In this document: in pieces, positions 1 to 6,668 of the stretch
Position numbering within the stretch: the stretch's first letter is position 1
Layout of the letters: each line of letters opens with the position of its first letter
Translations under genes and position numbers: made by a program
DNA from: Streptomyces sp. NBC_01210
GTDB taxonomy: Bacteria > Actinomycetota > Actinomycetes > Streptomycetales > Streptomycetaceae
Reading direction: 5' to 3'
NCBI RefSeq assembly: GCF_036010325.1
Contig: NZ_CP108549.1
Span: 2,418,001 to 2,482,000 of the forward strand
Length of the DNA stretch: 64,000 nt
The notes under the pieces: model-generated
Seen by the model: the letters and a program-made list of their open reading frames with translations, nothing else
What the model was told of the DNA's origin: nothing
Database searches by the model: none

Positions 1-246
1 GGCCTCGTCGGTGACGTCGCAGGGCAGTGAGGTCACGGCCGCCGCGCCGAACTCCTCGGCGAGCGCCTCCTGCGACTCCTTCAGGCGGCAGGCGTGCGCG
101 TCGCTGATGAGGATGCGCGCGCCCTCCTCCAGGAACTTCCGGGCGGTCGCTCCGCCGATCCCGGCTCCGGCCGCGGCGGTGATGACGGCGGTACGGCCCT
201 TCAGAAGGCCATGGCCGGGTACGTACTGCGCCCTGTTGTTCGTCAC
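1..246 (-). CDS. IpdF-like SDR family oxidoreductase (N-terminal part; runs off the window)
   Basis: The first 82 codons of a short-chain dehydrogenase/reductase are present. After a GTG start they read VTNNRAQYVPGHGLL, then the nucleotide-binding motif TAAAGAGIG, then ATARKFLEEGARILISDAH. The GHGLL-x-G-x-TAAAGxGIGxATAR pattern and the ISDxHxxRL stretch resemble, from memory, IpdF (Rv3559c type), an NAD(P)-dependent dehydrogenase of actinobacterial steroid C/D-ring (HIP) catabolism. The catalytic Tyr-Lys lies beyond the window edge. The gene is divergent from two acyl-CoA dehydrogenases across a 46-bp gap holding an inverted repeat that may be a shared operator. SDR membership is secure; the IpdF assignment is inference from the N-terminus plus context. 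Confidence 0.75.
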   Translation of the reverse strand, partial: MTNNRAQYVPGHGLLKGRTAVITAAAGAGIGGATARKFLEEGARILISDAHACRLKESQEALAEEFGAAAVTSLPCDVTDEA

Positions 247-259
247 AGCGGCACGTTAA

Positions 260-279
260 CCTACCAAACACTTGTTAGG
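260..279. promoter_or_regulatory. KstR2-like inverted-repeat operator between divergent genes
   Basis: CCTACCAAACACTTGTTAGG is an imperfect palindrome with half-sites CCTAnCAA and TTGnTAGG. The core at 263-276 matches the published KstR2 consensus AnCAAGnnCTTGnT at 9 of 10 fixed positions. It sits between the start of the SDR (246, minus) and the start of the first acyl-CoA dehydrogenase (293, plus), about equally distant from each, as expected for a TetR-family repressor controlling both. It overlaps the probable ribosome-binding site AGGGAAGG of the plus-strand gene. No regulator gene is in the window. Confidence 0.5.
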
Positions 280-292
280 GAAGGATGCGCGA

Positions 293-1552
293 ATGGACCT
301 GGACCACTCCGCCGACGAGGAAGCCTTCCGGGCCGAGGCCCGCGCCTGGCTCGCCGCGAACGTGCCCGCCGAGCCCCTGCCCTCCCTGGAGACCGAGGAG
401 GGCTTCGCGGCCCACCGCGCGTGGGAGGCGCGGCTGTACGCGGACCGCTGGTCGGTCGTCTCCTGGCCGCGGGAGTACGGCGGGCGGGGCGCCGACATCT
501 TCGGCTGGCTGGCCTTCGAGGAGGAGTACTACGCGGCGGGCGCGCCGGGACGGGTCTCGCAGAACGGCATCAACCTCCTCGCCCCGACGCTCTTCGACCA
601 CGCCACCGAGGAGCAGCGCGCCCAGGTGCTGCCCGCGATGGCGAGCGGCGAGGTCGTCTGGGCACAGGCCTGGTCCGAGCCGGAGTCCGGCTCGGACCTC
701 GCGTCGCTGACGTCGCGGGCCGTACGGACAAACGGCGGCTGGCTGCTCAGCGGCCAGAAGACCTGGTCCTCGCGGGCCGCGTTCGCCGACCGCGCGTTCG
801 GCATCTTCCGCACCGGTTCGGAGGCGCGGGTCGCCGGTCCCGAGACACGGGTCGCCGGTCCGGGGGCGGAGGTCGCCGGTCCCGAGGCACGGGTCGCCGG
901 TCCGGGGGCGGAGGTCGCCGGTCCAAAGGCGTCGCGGCCGCATCAGGGTCTGACGTATCTGATGTTCGACCTGTCGGCGCCGGGTGTGACGGTCCGGCCG
1001 ATCGGCAGGCTCGACGGCAAGCCCGCCTTCGCCGAGCTCTTCCTCGACGATGTCTTCGTCCCCGACGAGGACGTGATCGGCGAGCCGGGCCAGGGCTGGC
1101 GGATCGCGATGTCCACGACCGGCAACGAACGGGGGCTGACCCTGAGGTCGCCCGGCCGTTTCCTGGCTGCGGCGGAGCGTCTCGTACGGCAGTGGCACGC
1201 GTCGGCCGACCGGCCGGAAGGCCACGACACCGCGCTGCGCGACCGGGTGGCGGACGCGGTGATCGGCGCGCGTGCCTATCAGCTTTTCACCTACGCCAAC
1301 GCGTCGCGCTTCGCGGCGGGCGAGAGCATCGGCGCCGAGTCCAGCCTGAACAAGGTCTTCTGGTCCGAGTACGACATCGCGCTGCACGAGACCGCGCTCG
1401 ATCTGCTGGGCGCGGAGGGGGAGTTGGCCGACTCCGACTGGTCCGAGGGCTATGTCTTCTCGCTGGCGGGCCCCATCTATGCCGGTACGAACGAGATCCA
1501 GCGCGACATCATCGCCGAGCGTCTGCTCGGCCTCCCGAAGGGCCGCCGCTGA
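293..1552 (+). CDS. Acyl-CoA dehydrogenase (FadE30/FadE31-like), with a 5x7-aa repeat insertion
   Basis: This 419-aa acyl-CoA dehydrogenase oxidises acyl-CoA thioesters to enoyl-CoA with FAD. An N-terminal helical domain is followed by the family signature AWSEPESGSDLASL (about residues 125-138), a middle beta domain, and a C-terminal helical domain ending GPIYAGTNEIQRDIIAERLLG. ATG 293 is preferred over TTG 272 because AGGGAAGG lies 8 nt upstream. Between the FRTGS and PHQGLTYLM segments the protein contains five tandem copies of a 7-residue unit (E/G)(A/T)(R/E)VAGP, an insertion in a probable surface loop. The stop overlaps the start of the next dehydrogenase by one base (TGATG), suggesting an alpha/beta pair like the heterotetrameric steroid dehydrogenases. 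The exact substrate is not determinable from sequence. Confidence 0.88.
   Translation: MDLDHSADEEAFRAEARAWLAANVPAEPLPSLETEEGFAAHRAWEARLYADRWSVVSWPREYGGRGADIFGWLAFEEEYYAAGAPGRVSQNGINLLAPTLFDHATEEQRAQVLPAMASGEVVWAQAWSEPESGSDLASLTSRAVRTNGGWLLSGQKTWSSRAAFADRAFGIFRTGSEARVAGPETRVAGPGAEVAGPEARVAGPGAEVAGPKASRPHQGLTYLMFDLSAPGVTVRPIGRLDGKPAFAELFLDDVFVPDEDVIGEPGQGWRIAMSTTGNERGLTLRSPGRFLAAAERLVRQWHASADRPEGHDTALRDRVADAVIGARAYQLFTYANASRFAAGESIGAESSLNKVFWSEYDIALHETALDLLGAEGELADSDWSEGYVFSLAGPIYAGTNEIQRDIIAERLLGLPKGRR
821..925 (+). repeat. 21-bp tandem repeat, 5 copies, in frame within the acyl-CoA dehydrogenase
   Basis: Five consecutive 21-bp units of the type GAGGCACGGGTCGCCGGTCC(C/G) encode (E/G)(A/T)(R/E)VAGP. 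The unit length is a multiple of three, so the reading frame is kept. The repeat interrupts otherwise conserved sequence between the middle-domain strands. Confidence 0.9.
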
Positions 1553-3171
1553 TGCGTTTTCTGCTCACGGATGAGCAACAGGCGTTCGCGCGCTCGCTGG
1601 ACGCGATGCTCACCGCCGCGGACACACCGTCGGCGGTACGGGCGTGGTCGGCGGGCGACCACGCCCCGGGCCGGACGCTGTGGTCGCGCCTCGCGGAGGC
1701 GGGGGTCTTCGCGCTTGCGGCCCCGGAAGCGTACGAGGGCGTAGGGCTGCTACCGGTGGAACTGGCGGTAGCCTTCGTGGAGTTGGGCCGTCATGCGGTG
1801 CCGGGCCCGGTGGTCGAGACGGTCGCGACGGCGGCGCTGCTGACGCATCTGGCCGAGCACGGCGACGCGTCACCGGCGAAGCGGCTGCTGCCGGGCCTGG
1901 CGACGGGTGAGTCGACGGCGACGCTGGCGATGACGCTGCCACCGACGGGGTGCGGTCCGTACGCGCTGGACGCGGACGCGGCGACGGTGACTTTGGTGGT
2001 GTCGGGAGGGGACGCGGCGGACCCGTCTGGCGTGTTGGGCGACACGGCGACCGCCCCCCGCCTGGCGACAGCCGGCGCGGGCGGAACGCCCGCCGCCGAG
2101 GGCACCGGTACGGGCAGCGGCGCCGACCACGGGCCGGCCACCCCCCGCGCGGACACGGCGGGCGCGCTGGGCGACCCGGACACCGGCCCCCGCCTGGCAA
2201 CAGCCCGCACAGCCGCAACGCCAGGCGCCGCGGACACCAGTACGGGCAGCGGCGCCGACCACGGGCCGGCCACCCCCCGCGCGGACACGGCGGGCGTGTT
2301 GGGCGACCCGGACACCGGCCCCCGCCTGGCAACAGCCCGCACAGGCACGACGCCCGCCGCCGCGGACACCAGTACTGGCAGGGGCGCCGACCACGGGCCG
2401 GCCACCCCCCTCGCAGACGCGGCGGGCATGTTGGGCGACGCTGCCGCCGGCCCCCGCTGGGCGATAGCCCGCACAGGCACGACGCCCGCCGCCGCGGACA
2501 CCAGTACGGGCAGCGGCGCCGACCACGGGCCGGGCACTCTCCTCGCGGACGCGACAGCCGCCGTCGGTGCCGGTACACGTGACCGCATCGGGCCGGCCAC
2601 TCCCCGCGCGGACGGGACAGACGGCTCTCGGTACGCGCAGCTGCTCATCGCCCCCGGGCACGGCCCCGTACACACATCCGCCGACCCCGCGCGGCGGCTG
2701 GCGAGACCCGGCGCCGGGGGCGAGGTTCTTGCCGAAGGGCCCCACGTGGCCGCCGCCGCCGCGTACGCGGCGGATGTCGCCGCCTTGACCACCGCCGCGC
2801 AGGCCCTCGGCGTCGGGCTCGCGCTGCTCGACCGGACCGTTGCCCATGCCAAGCGGCGCCGTCAGTTCGGCGCGGCCATCGGCTCCTTCCAGGCGGTCAA
2901 GCACCGGCTGGCCGACACTCTGATCGGTCTCGAATTCGCCCGGCCGCTCCTCTACGGAGCCGCCCTCTCGATGGCTGCCACCGATATCGCCGCGGCCAAG
3001 GCCACCGCGGGCGAGGCCGCGTACGCCGCCGCCCGCACCGCTCTGCAGCTGCACGGCGCGGTCGGTTACACCGATGAGCTCGACCTCTCGCTCTGGCTGC
3101 GCAAGGCACGACCGCTGCGGGACGCCTGGGGCACCCCCGCCCAGTGCCGGGCGCGGGTGCTGGCGGCATGA
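1552..3171 (+). CDS. Acyl-CoA dehydrogenase, second subunit, enlarged by a 44-aa tandem repeat
   Basis: The 539-aa product has a normal acyl-CoA dehydrogenase N-terminal helical domain (MRFLLTDEQQAFARSLDAML, residues 1-125) and C-terminal domain (about 400-539, with LDRTVAHAKRRRQFGAAIGSFQAVKHRLAD split as in the family, and LQLHGAVGYTDELDLSLWLRK). The middle domain, normally about 100 residues, is displaced by a Pro/Ala/Thr/Gly-rich segment made of 44-residue repeats (about residues 160-335). Without it the protein would be about 360 aa, typical of the smaller subunit of heterotetrameric FadE pairs. It starts in the stop codon of the preceding dehydrogenase and is surely co-translated. Whether it still folds and forms an active heteromer is uncertain. 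Confidence 0.8.
   Translation: MRFLLTDEQQAFARSLDAMLTAADTPSAVRAWSAGDHAPGRTLWSRLAEAGVFALAAPEAYEGVGLLPVELAVAFVELGRHAVPGPVVETVATAALLTHLAEHGDASPAKRLLPGLATGESTATLAMTLPPTGCGPYALDADAATVTLVVSGGDAADPSGVLGDTATAPRLATAGAGGTPAAEGTGTGSGADHGPATPRADTAGALGDPDTGPRLATARTAATPGAADTSTGSGADHGPATPRADTAGVLGDPDTGPRLATARTGTTPAAADTSTGRGADHGPATPLADAAGMLGDAAAGPRWAIARTGTTPAAADTSTGSGADHGPGTLLADATAAVGAGTRDRIGPATPRADGTDGSRYAQLLIAPGHGPVHTSADPARRLARPGAGGEVLAEGPHVAAAAAYAADVAALTTAAQALGVGLALLDRTVAHAKRRRQFGAAIGSFQAVKHRLADTLIGLEFARPLLYGAALSMAATDIAAAKATAGEAAYAAARTALQLHGAVGYTDELDLSLWLRKARPLRDAWGTPAQCRARVLAA
2030..2565 (+). repeat. 132-bp tandem repeat, about 4 copies, in frame within the second acyl-CoA dehydrogenase
   Basis: The phrase ACCAGTACGGGCAGCGGCGC recurs with small changes at 2104, 2236, 2368 and 2500, exactly 132 bp apart. 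Each unit encodes 44 residues of the form TSTGSGADHGPATPRADTAG followed by LGDPDTGPRLATARTGTTP. A partial unit precedes 2104 from about 2030. Units differ by several substitutions, so the array is not a recent assembly artefact. Confidence 0.92.
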
Positions 3172-3180
3172 GCGGAAGGC

Positions 3181-3654
3181 TCAGCGACGCCGGACGGTGC
3201 GTACGGCTCCGCCCGGCAGCCAGGACCGTACGACCAGCTCATCTCCGTCGACGGACGTCTGCACCACCTCGCCCAGCTCGACCCGGAACAGATGGAACGG
3301 CTCCGGCGGCTTGACCTCGGCCACGAATCGCCCGAGCACCTCAGGATCCGTCACCTCCACCGCACGCCCGCCGATCCGGACGTCGCCGCCTGCCATGGAG
3401 TCGTCGGGGCCGGGATTCGCCTGTACCGCGAAGCGCGGATCGCGCTGGAGGTCCTGCGCCTTGCGGGAGTCCGGCATCATGCCGAGCCACAGCTCGCCGA
3501 AGCGGAAGTCCACTTCGAGTCCGGTCACCCGCGGGGATCCGTCCTTGCGGAGGGTGGCCAGGACATGGTGCTTGTACTGCTGGAACCGCCGCTGAACGGT
3601 CTCGGCGAAGTCCGGCTCCGCCGCCCGGAAATCTGCCCATGTGCTTGATGTCAT
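3181..3654 (-). CDS. Pyridoxamine 5'-phosphate oxidase (PNPOx-like) split-barrel protein
   Basis: The 157-aa single-domain protein has the FMN/F420-binding split beta-barrel pattern: HHVLATLRKDGSPRVTGLEVDF, then LWLGMMPDSRKAQDLQRDPRFAVQANP (each shown in part), then VTDPEVLGRFV. Proteins of this family bind flavin, F420 or haem and catalyse small-molecule redox reactions; the actual substrate cannot be read from the sequence. It is the last gene of a three-gene minus-strand operon, 4 nt after the HutD-like gene. It converges on the acyl-CoA dehydrogenase with only 9 bp between the two stop codons. Confidence 0.85.
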   Translation of the reverse strand: MTSSTWADFRAAEPDFAETVQRRFQQYKHHVLATLRKDGSPRVTGLEVDFRFGELWLGMMPDSRKAQDLQRDPRFAVQANPGPDDSMAGGDVRIGGRAVEVTDPEVLGRFVAEVKPPEPFHLFRVELGEVVQTSVDGDELVVRSWLPGGAVRTVRRR

Positions 3655-3658
3655 GACG

Positions 3659-4264
3659 CTATCGAACCGCGAAATCCCGACATCTTCTGTCGGGATTCTC
3701 TGTGCTTGGCTCGGACAGGGTGACGACCGCCGCGTGCCCCTCCGTGTGCAGCGAGCCGGGCGAGGCGTCCAGCACCGCGGCGTCGTACTGCCCGAGCGTC
3801 ACGCGCGCCTCCTTGAGGACCGCCGTCCCGTCCAGCGCGACGATCACCACTGTCGAGCCGGACGGGACCACGACCAGCAGTCCTCCCCGTACCACCGAGG
3901 TCAGGCACGCCGTACGGCTCCTGCGGCGCATGACGTTGAAGTTGACGACGGGCCCGGCGAGCAGCCGGCCGTCGGTCTCCACATCGCCGGGGAAGTCGTA
4001 GGGCCGGTACCGCTCGTCCGCGAGCATGTGCTTCCCGCCGACCGTGAGGTCCATCCCCGCGCCCTCGACCACGGTCAGGGTCCGGTCCACGTCCGGGAAC
4101 GCGGAGAACGGTCCGTCCGCGCCGACGTCCGCGAGGCTGATCCGCCAGTCGAAGGCGTCCATGGGCGCGCCTTCGGGCGAGGCGGTGATCTCGCGGGTGA
4201 CGCCGCCGCCGTTCTTCCAGGGCATGGCCGTACGGTCGGCCGCGCGCAGCACCCGTACCGTCAT
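3659..4264 (-). CDS. HutD family protein
   Basis: The 201-aa cupin-type protein carries the HutD signature MPWKNGGGVTREI near the N-terminus, followed by FDWRISLADVGADGPFSAFPDVDR and TVVEGAGMDLTV (shown in part). HutD is usually linked to histidine utilisation operons, where it is thought to limit pathway flux, but no hut gene is nearby. ATG 4264 overlaps the stop of the upstream VWA gene by 4 nt (ATGA), so a longer upstream extension of the reading frame is rejected. Its role here is unknown. Confidence 0.88.
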   Translation of the reverse strand: MTVRVLRAADRTAMPWKNGGGVTREITASPEGAPMDAFDWRISLADVGADGPFSAFPDVDRTLTVVEGAGMDLTVGGKHMLADERYRPYDFPGDVETDGRLLAGPVVNFNVMRRRSRTACLTSVVRGGLLVVVPSGSTVVIVALDGTAVLKEARVTLGQYDAAVLDASPGSLHTEGHAAVVTLSEPSTENPDRRCRDFAVR

Positions 4265-4980
4265 CGCACGATGCCCTGCGCACGCGCCGCGGCCAGCCAG
4301 AGCGGGAACTCGGCGACCAGCCGGTCGTACAGCTCGGCGTCCGGGACCTGGCGCGGATCGAGTCCGGCGTGGAAGAAGCCGGCGTTGTCGACGGCCCGCC
4401 TGGCGGGTACGGCCAGCTCGTCGAGCTTGTGCAGGAAGTCGAACTGCGAGCTGCGCTTGTTGCCGAAGCCGATGAACTGCCAGAACAGCGGGAGCTTCGC
4501 CGCCTTGCACAGATAGCGTTCCGCGGCGTGCTTGCTGATCGGACCGCCGTCCGTCTGGAAGACGACGAGCGCGGGCGCGGTCGAGCCGCTGTCGAGGTAG
4601 TGGTCGATGACAGCGTCCATGGCCAGGTGGTAGCTCGTCCTGCCCATGTGCCCGAGGCCCGCCACGATCCGGTCGACCCGCCCGTGGTGGTTGTCCAGGG
4701 CGATGTCCGTGACTGCGTCGACGTCCGTCGAGAAGAAGACGACGGGCACCCGGCCGTCGTCGTCGAGATGGGCGGACAGGCCGAGCACCCGGTCGGCGAG
4801 GGCCTGCACGCTGCCGTCCTTGTAGTACTCCTTCATGGAGCCGGAGTAGTCGAGCACCAGATAGACGGCGGCGCGCTCCTCGTTCAACCGGTGCTTCTCC
4901 AAGGAGACACCGGCGCTCTTGTAGAGGCTGACGAGCGCGGGCGCGGTCTCCTCGATCTTGCGGAGACTGATGGCCGCCAT
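4261..4980 (-). CDS. VWA domain protein, TerF-like
   Basis: This 239-aa von Willebrand factor A domain has an intact MIDAS motif, DYSGSM at residues 44-49, and the later metal-coordinating Thr/Asp (MGRTSYHLAMDAV; FQTDGGPISK). Overall it resembles the vWA-TerF-like domain found with tellurite/stress TerD systems, which bind divalent metal and mediate protein contacts. No TerD paralogue lies nearby. It is first gene of the VWA - HutD - PNPOx operon. Upstream of it 4981-5040 would hold the promoter. Confidence 0.85.
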   Translation of the reverse strand: MAAISLRKIEETAPALVSLYKSAGVSLEKHRLNEERAAVYLVLDYSGSMKEYYKDGSVQALADRVLGLSAHLDDDGRVPVVFFSTDVDAVTDIALDNHHGRVDRIVAGLGHMGRTSYHLAMDAVIDHYLDSGSTAPALVVFQTDGGPISKHAAERYLCKAAKLPLFWQFIGFGNKRSSQFDFLHKLDELAVPARRAVDNAGFFHAGLDPRQVPDAELYDRLVAEFPLWLAAARAQGIVR

Positions 4981-5111
4981 GCGGGGCTCCGTTCGTTCAC
5001 CGGGACGGGAGAGTTGAGGTTACGTCACCCGTACGGGGACCCTTCGGCTCGGCAGCGTGCCCCGCCGCATGGGGCGACTTCGTCTTGTATGCCGCCCCCG
5101 GCTGAACGTGC

Positions 5112-5157
5112 CGCGGCGCCCACCCAGTGTCCGGTCGGGGACAGGGCAGGCGCCGCG
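5112..5157. terminator. Hairpin downstream of gltD
   Basis: An outer stem CGCGGCGCC (5112-5120) pairs with GGCGCCGCG (5149-5157). An inner stem TGTCC/GGACA lies in the loop. It is 50 bp beyond the gltD stop on the minus strand, in the 227-bp gap before the VWA gene, and fits a factor-independent terminator without a T-tract, as is usual in Streptomyces. Confidence 0.65.
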
Positions 5158-5207
5158 TTGAGTTCCGTACGCCGTTGTACGGGACCGTATGAGGGGTTGA
5201 GCGGTGA

Positions 5208-6668
5208 TCAGACCGTCAGCGAACGGTCCGTCGGGCGGATCGGGGCCGGCAGCTCACTGACACCGGTCAGGAAGCGGTCCACACCGCGCGCCGCCGAGCG
5301 GCCCTCGGCGATCGCCCACACGATCAGCGACTGGCCACGGCCCGCGTCACCGGCGACGTACACGCCGCCCACGCTGGTCGCGAAGTCCGCGTCCCGCGCG
5401 ATGTTGCCGCGCTCGTCCAGCGCCAGGCCGAACTGCTGGACCAGCCCGTTCTCCTGGTCCGTGCCCGTGAAGCCCATCGCGAGCGTGACCAGCTGCGCCG
5501 GGATCTTCCGCTCCGTGCCCGGCTTCTGCTCCAGCTTGCCGCCCTTGAACTCCACCTCCACGAGGTGGAGGAACTGGACGTTGCCGTCCTCGTCGCCCTC
5601 GAAGTGGGTGGTGGAGACGGAGTAGACCCGCTCGCCGCCCTCCGCGTGCGCCGAGGTGACCTTGTAGAGCATCGGGAAGGTCGGCCACGGCTGACCCGCC
5701 GGACGGTCGTCGCCCGGTCGCGGCATGATTTCCAGCTGTGTGACGGAGGCCGCGCCCTGGCGGTGGGCCGTACCGACACAGTCCGCGCCCGTGTCACCGC
5801 CGCCGATGACCACGACGTGCTTGCCCTCCGCGGTGATCGGAGGAGCGACGAAGTCGCCCTCCTGCACCTTGTTGGCGAGCGGCAGGTACTCCATGGCGAA
5901 GTGGATGCCGTTCAGCTCACGGCCCGGGACCGGCAGGTCGCGCGAGACAGTCGCGCCGGCCGCGATGACCACCGCGTCGTACCGCTTACGCAGCTTCGCG
6001 GCGTCGATGTCACGGCCGATCTCGATCTCGGTGCGGAACTTGGTGCCCTCCGCGCGCATCTGCTCGATACGGCGGTTGATGTGCACCTTCTCCATCTTGA
6101 ACTCGGGGATGCCGTACCGGAGAAGGCCTCCGATGCGGTCCGCGCGCTCGTAGACGGCGACCGTGTGACCCGCCCGGGTCAGCTGCTGGGCGGCGGCGAG
6201 GCCCGCCGGGCCCGAGCCGATGACCGCGACCGTCTTGCCGGACAGACGCTCCGGCGGCTGCGGCTTGACGTCGCCGGTGTCCCACGCCTTGTCGATGATC
6301 GAGACTTCGACGTTCTTGATGGTGACGGCCGGCTGGTTGATGCCGAGGACGCAGGCCGACTCGCAGGGCGCCGGGCACAGCCGCCCGGTGAACTCCGGGA
6401 AGTTGTTGGTCGCGTGCAGCCGCTCGCTCGCCGCCGACCAGTCCTCGCGGTACGCGTAGTCGTTCCACTCGGGGATGAGGTTCCCCAGCGGACAGCCGTT
6501 GTGGCAGAACGGAATACCGCAGTCCATGCAGCGCCCGGCCTGCTTGCTGATGATCGGCAGCAACGAACCGGGAACGTAGACCTCGTTCCAGTCCTTGACG
6601 CGATCCGCGACGGGGCGGGTCTCGGCGACCTCTCGGCCGGTGGTCAGGAAGCCCTTGGGGTCAGCCAT
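5208..6668 (-). CDS. gltD: Glutamate synthase small (beta) subunit
   Basis: This 486-aa FAD protein oxidises NADPH and passes electrons to GltB for conversion of 2-oxoglutarate and glutamine to two glutamates. The N-terminal ferredoxin-like domain has the two Cys clusters [17 protein letters not shown] and [15 protein letters not shown]- and NAD(P)H-binding Rossmann motifs [10 protein letters not shown] and GGGDTGADC follow, then the C-terminal [17 protein letters not shown] contact. Length and motifs are typical. ATG 6668 overlaps the gltB stop by 8 nt, so the two subunits are translationally coupled. Confidence 0.97.
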   Translation of the reverse strand: MADPKGFLTTGREVAETRPVADRVKDWNEVYVPGSLLPIISKQAGRCMDCGIPFCHNGCPLGNLIPEWNDYAYREDWSAASERLHATNNFPEFTGRLCPAPCESACVLGINQPAVTIKNVEVSIIDKAWDTGDVKPQPPERLSGKTVAVIGSGPAGLAAAQQLTRAGHTVAVYERADRIGGLLRYGIPEFKMEKVHINRRIEQMRAEGTKFRTEIEIGRDIDAAKLRKRYDAVVIAAGATVSRDLPVPGRELNGIHFAMEYLPLANKVQEGDFVAPPITAEGKHVVVIGGGDTGADCVGTAHRQGAASVTQLEIMPRPGDDRPAGQPWPTFPMLYKVTSAHAEGGERVYSVSTTHFEGDEDGNVQFLHLVEVEFKGGKLEQKPGTERKIPAQLVTLAMGFTGTDQENGLVQQFGLALDERGNIARDADFATSVGGVYVAGDAGRGQSLIVWAIAEGRSAARGVDRFLTGVSELPAPIRPTDRSLTV

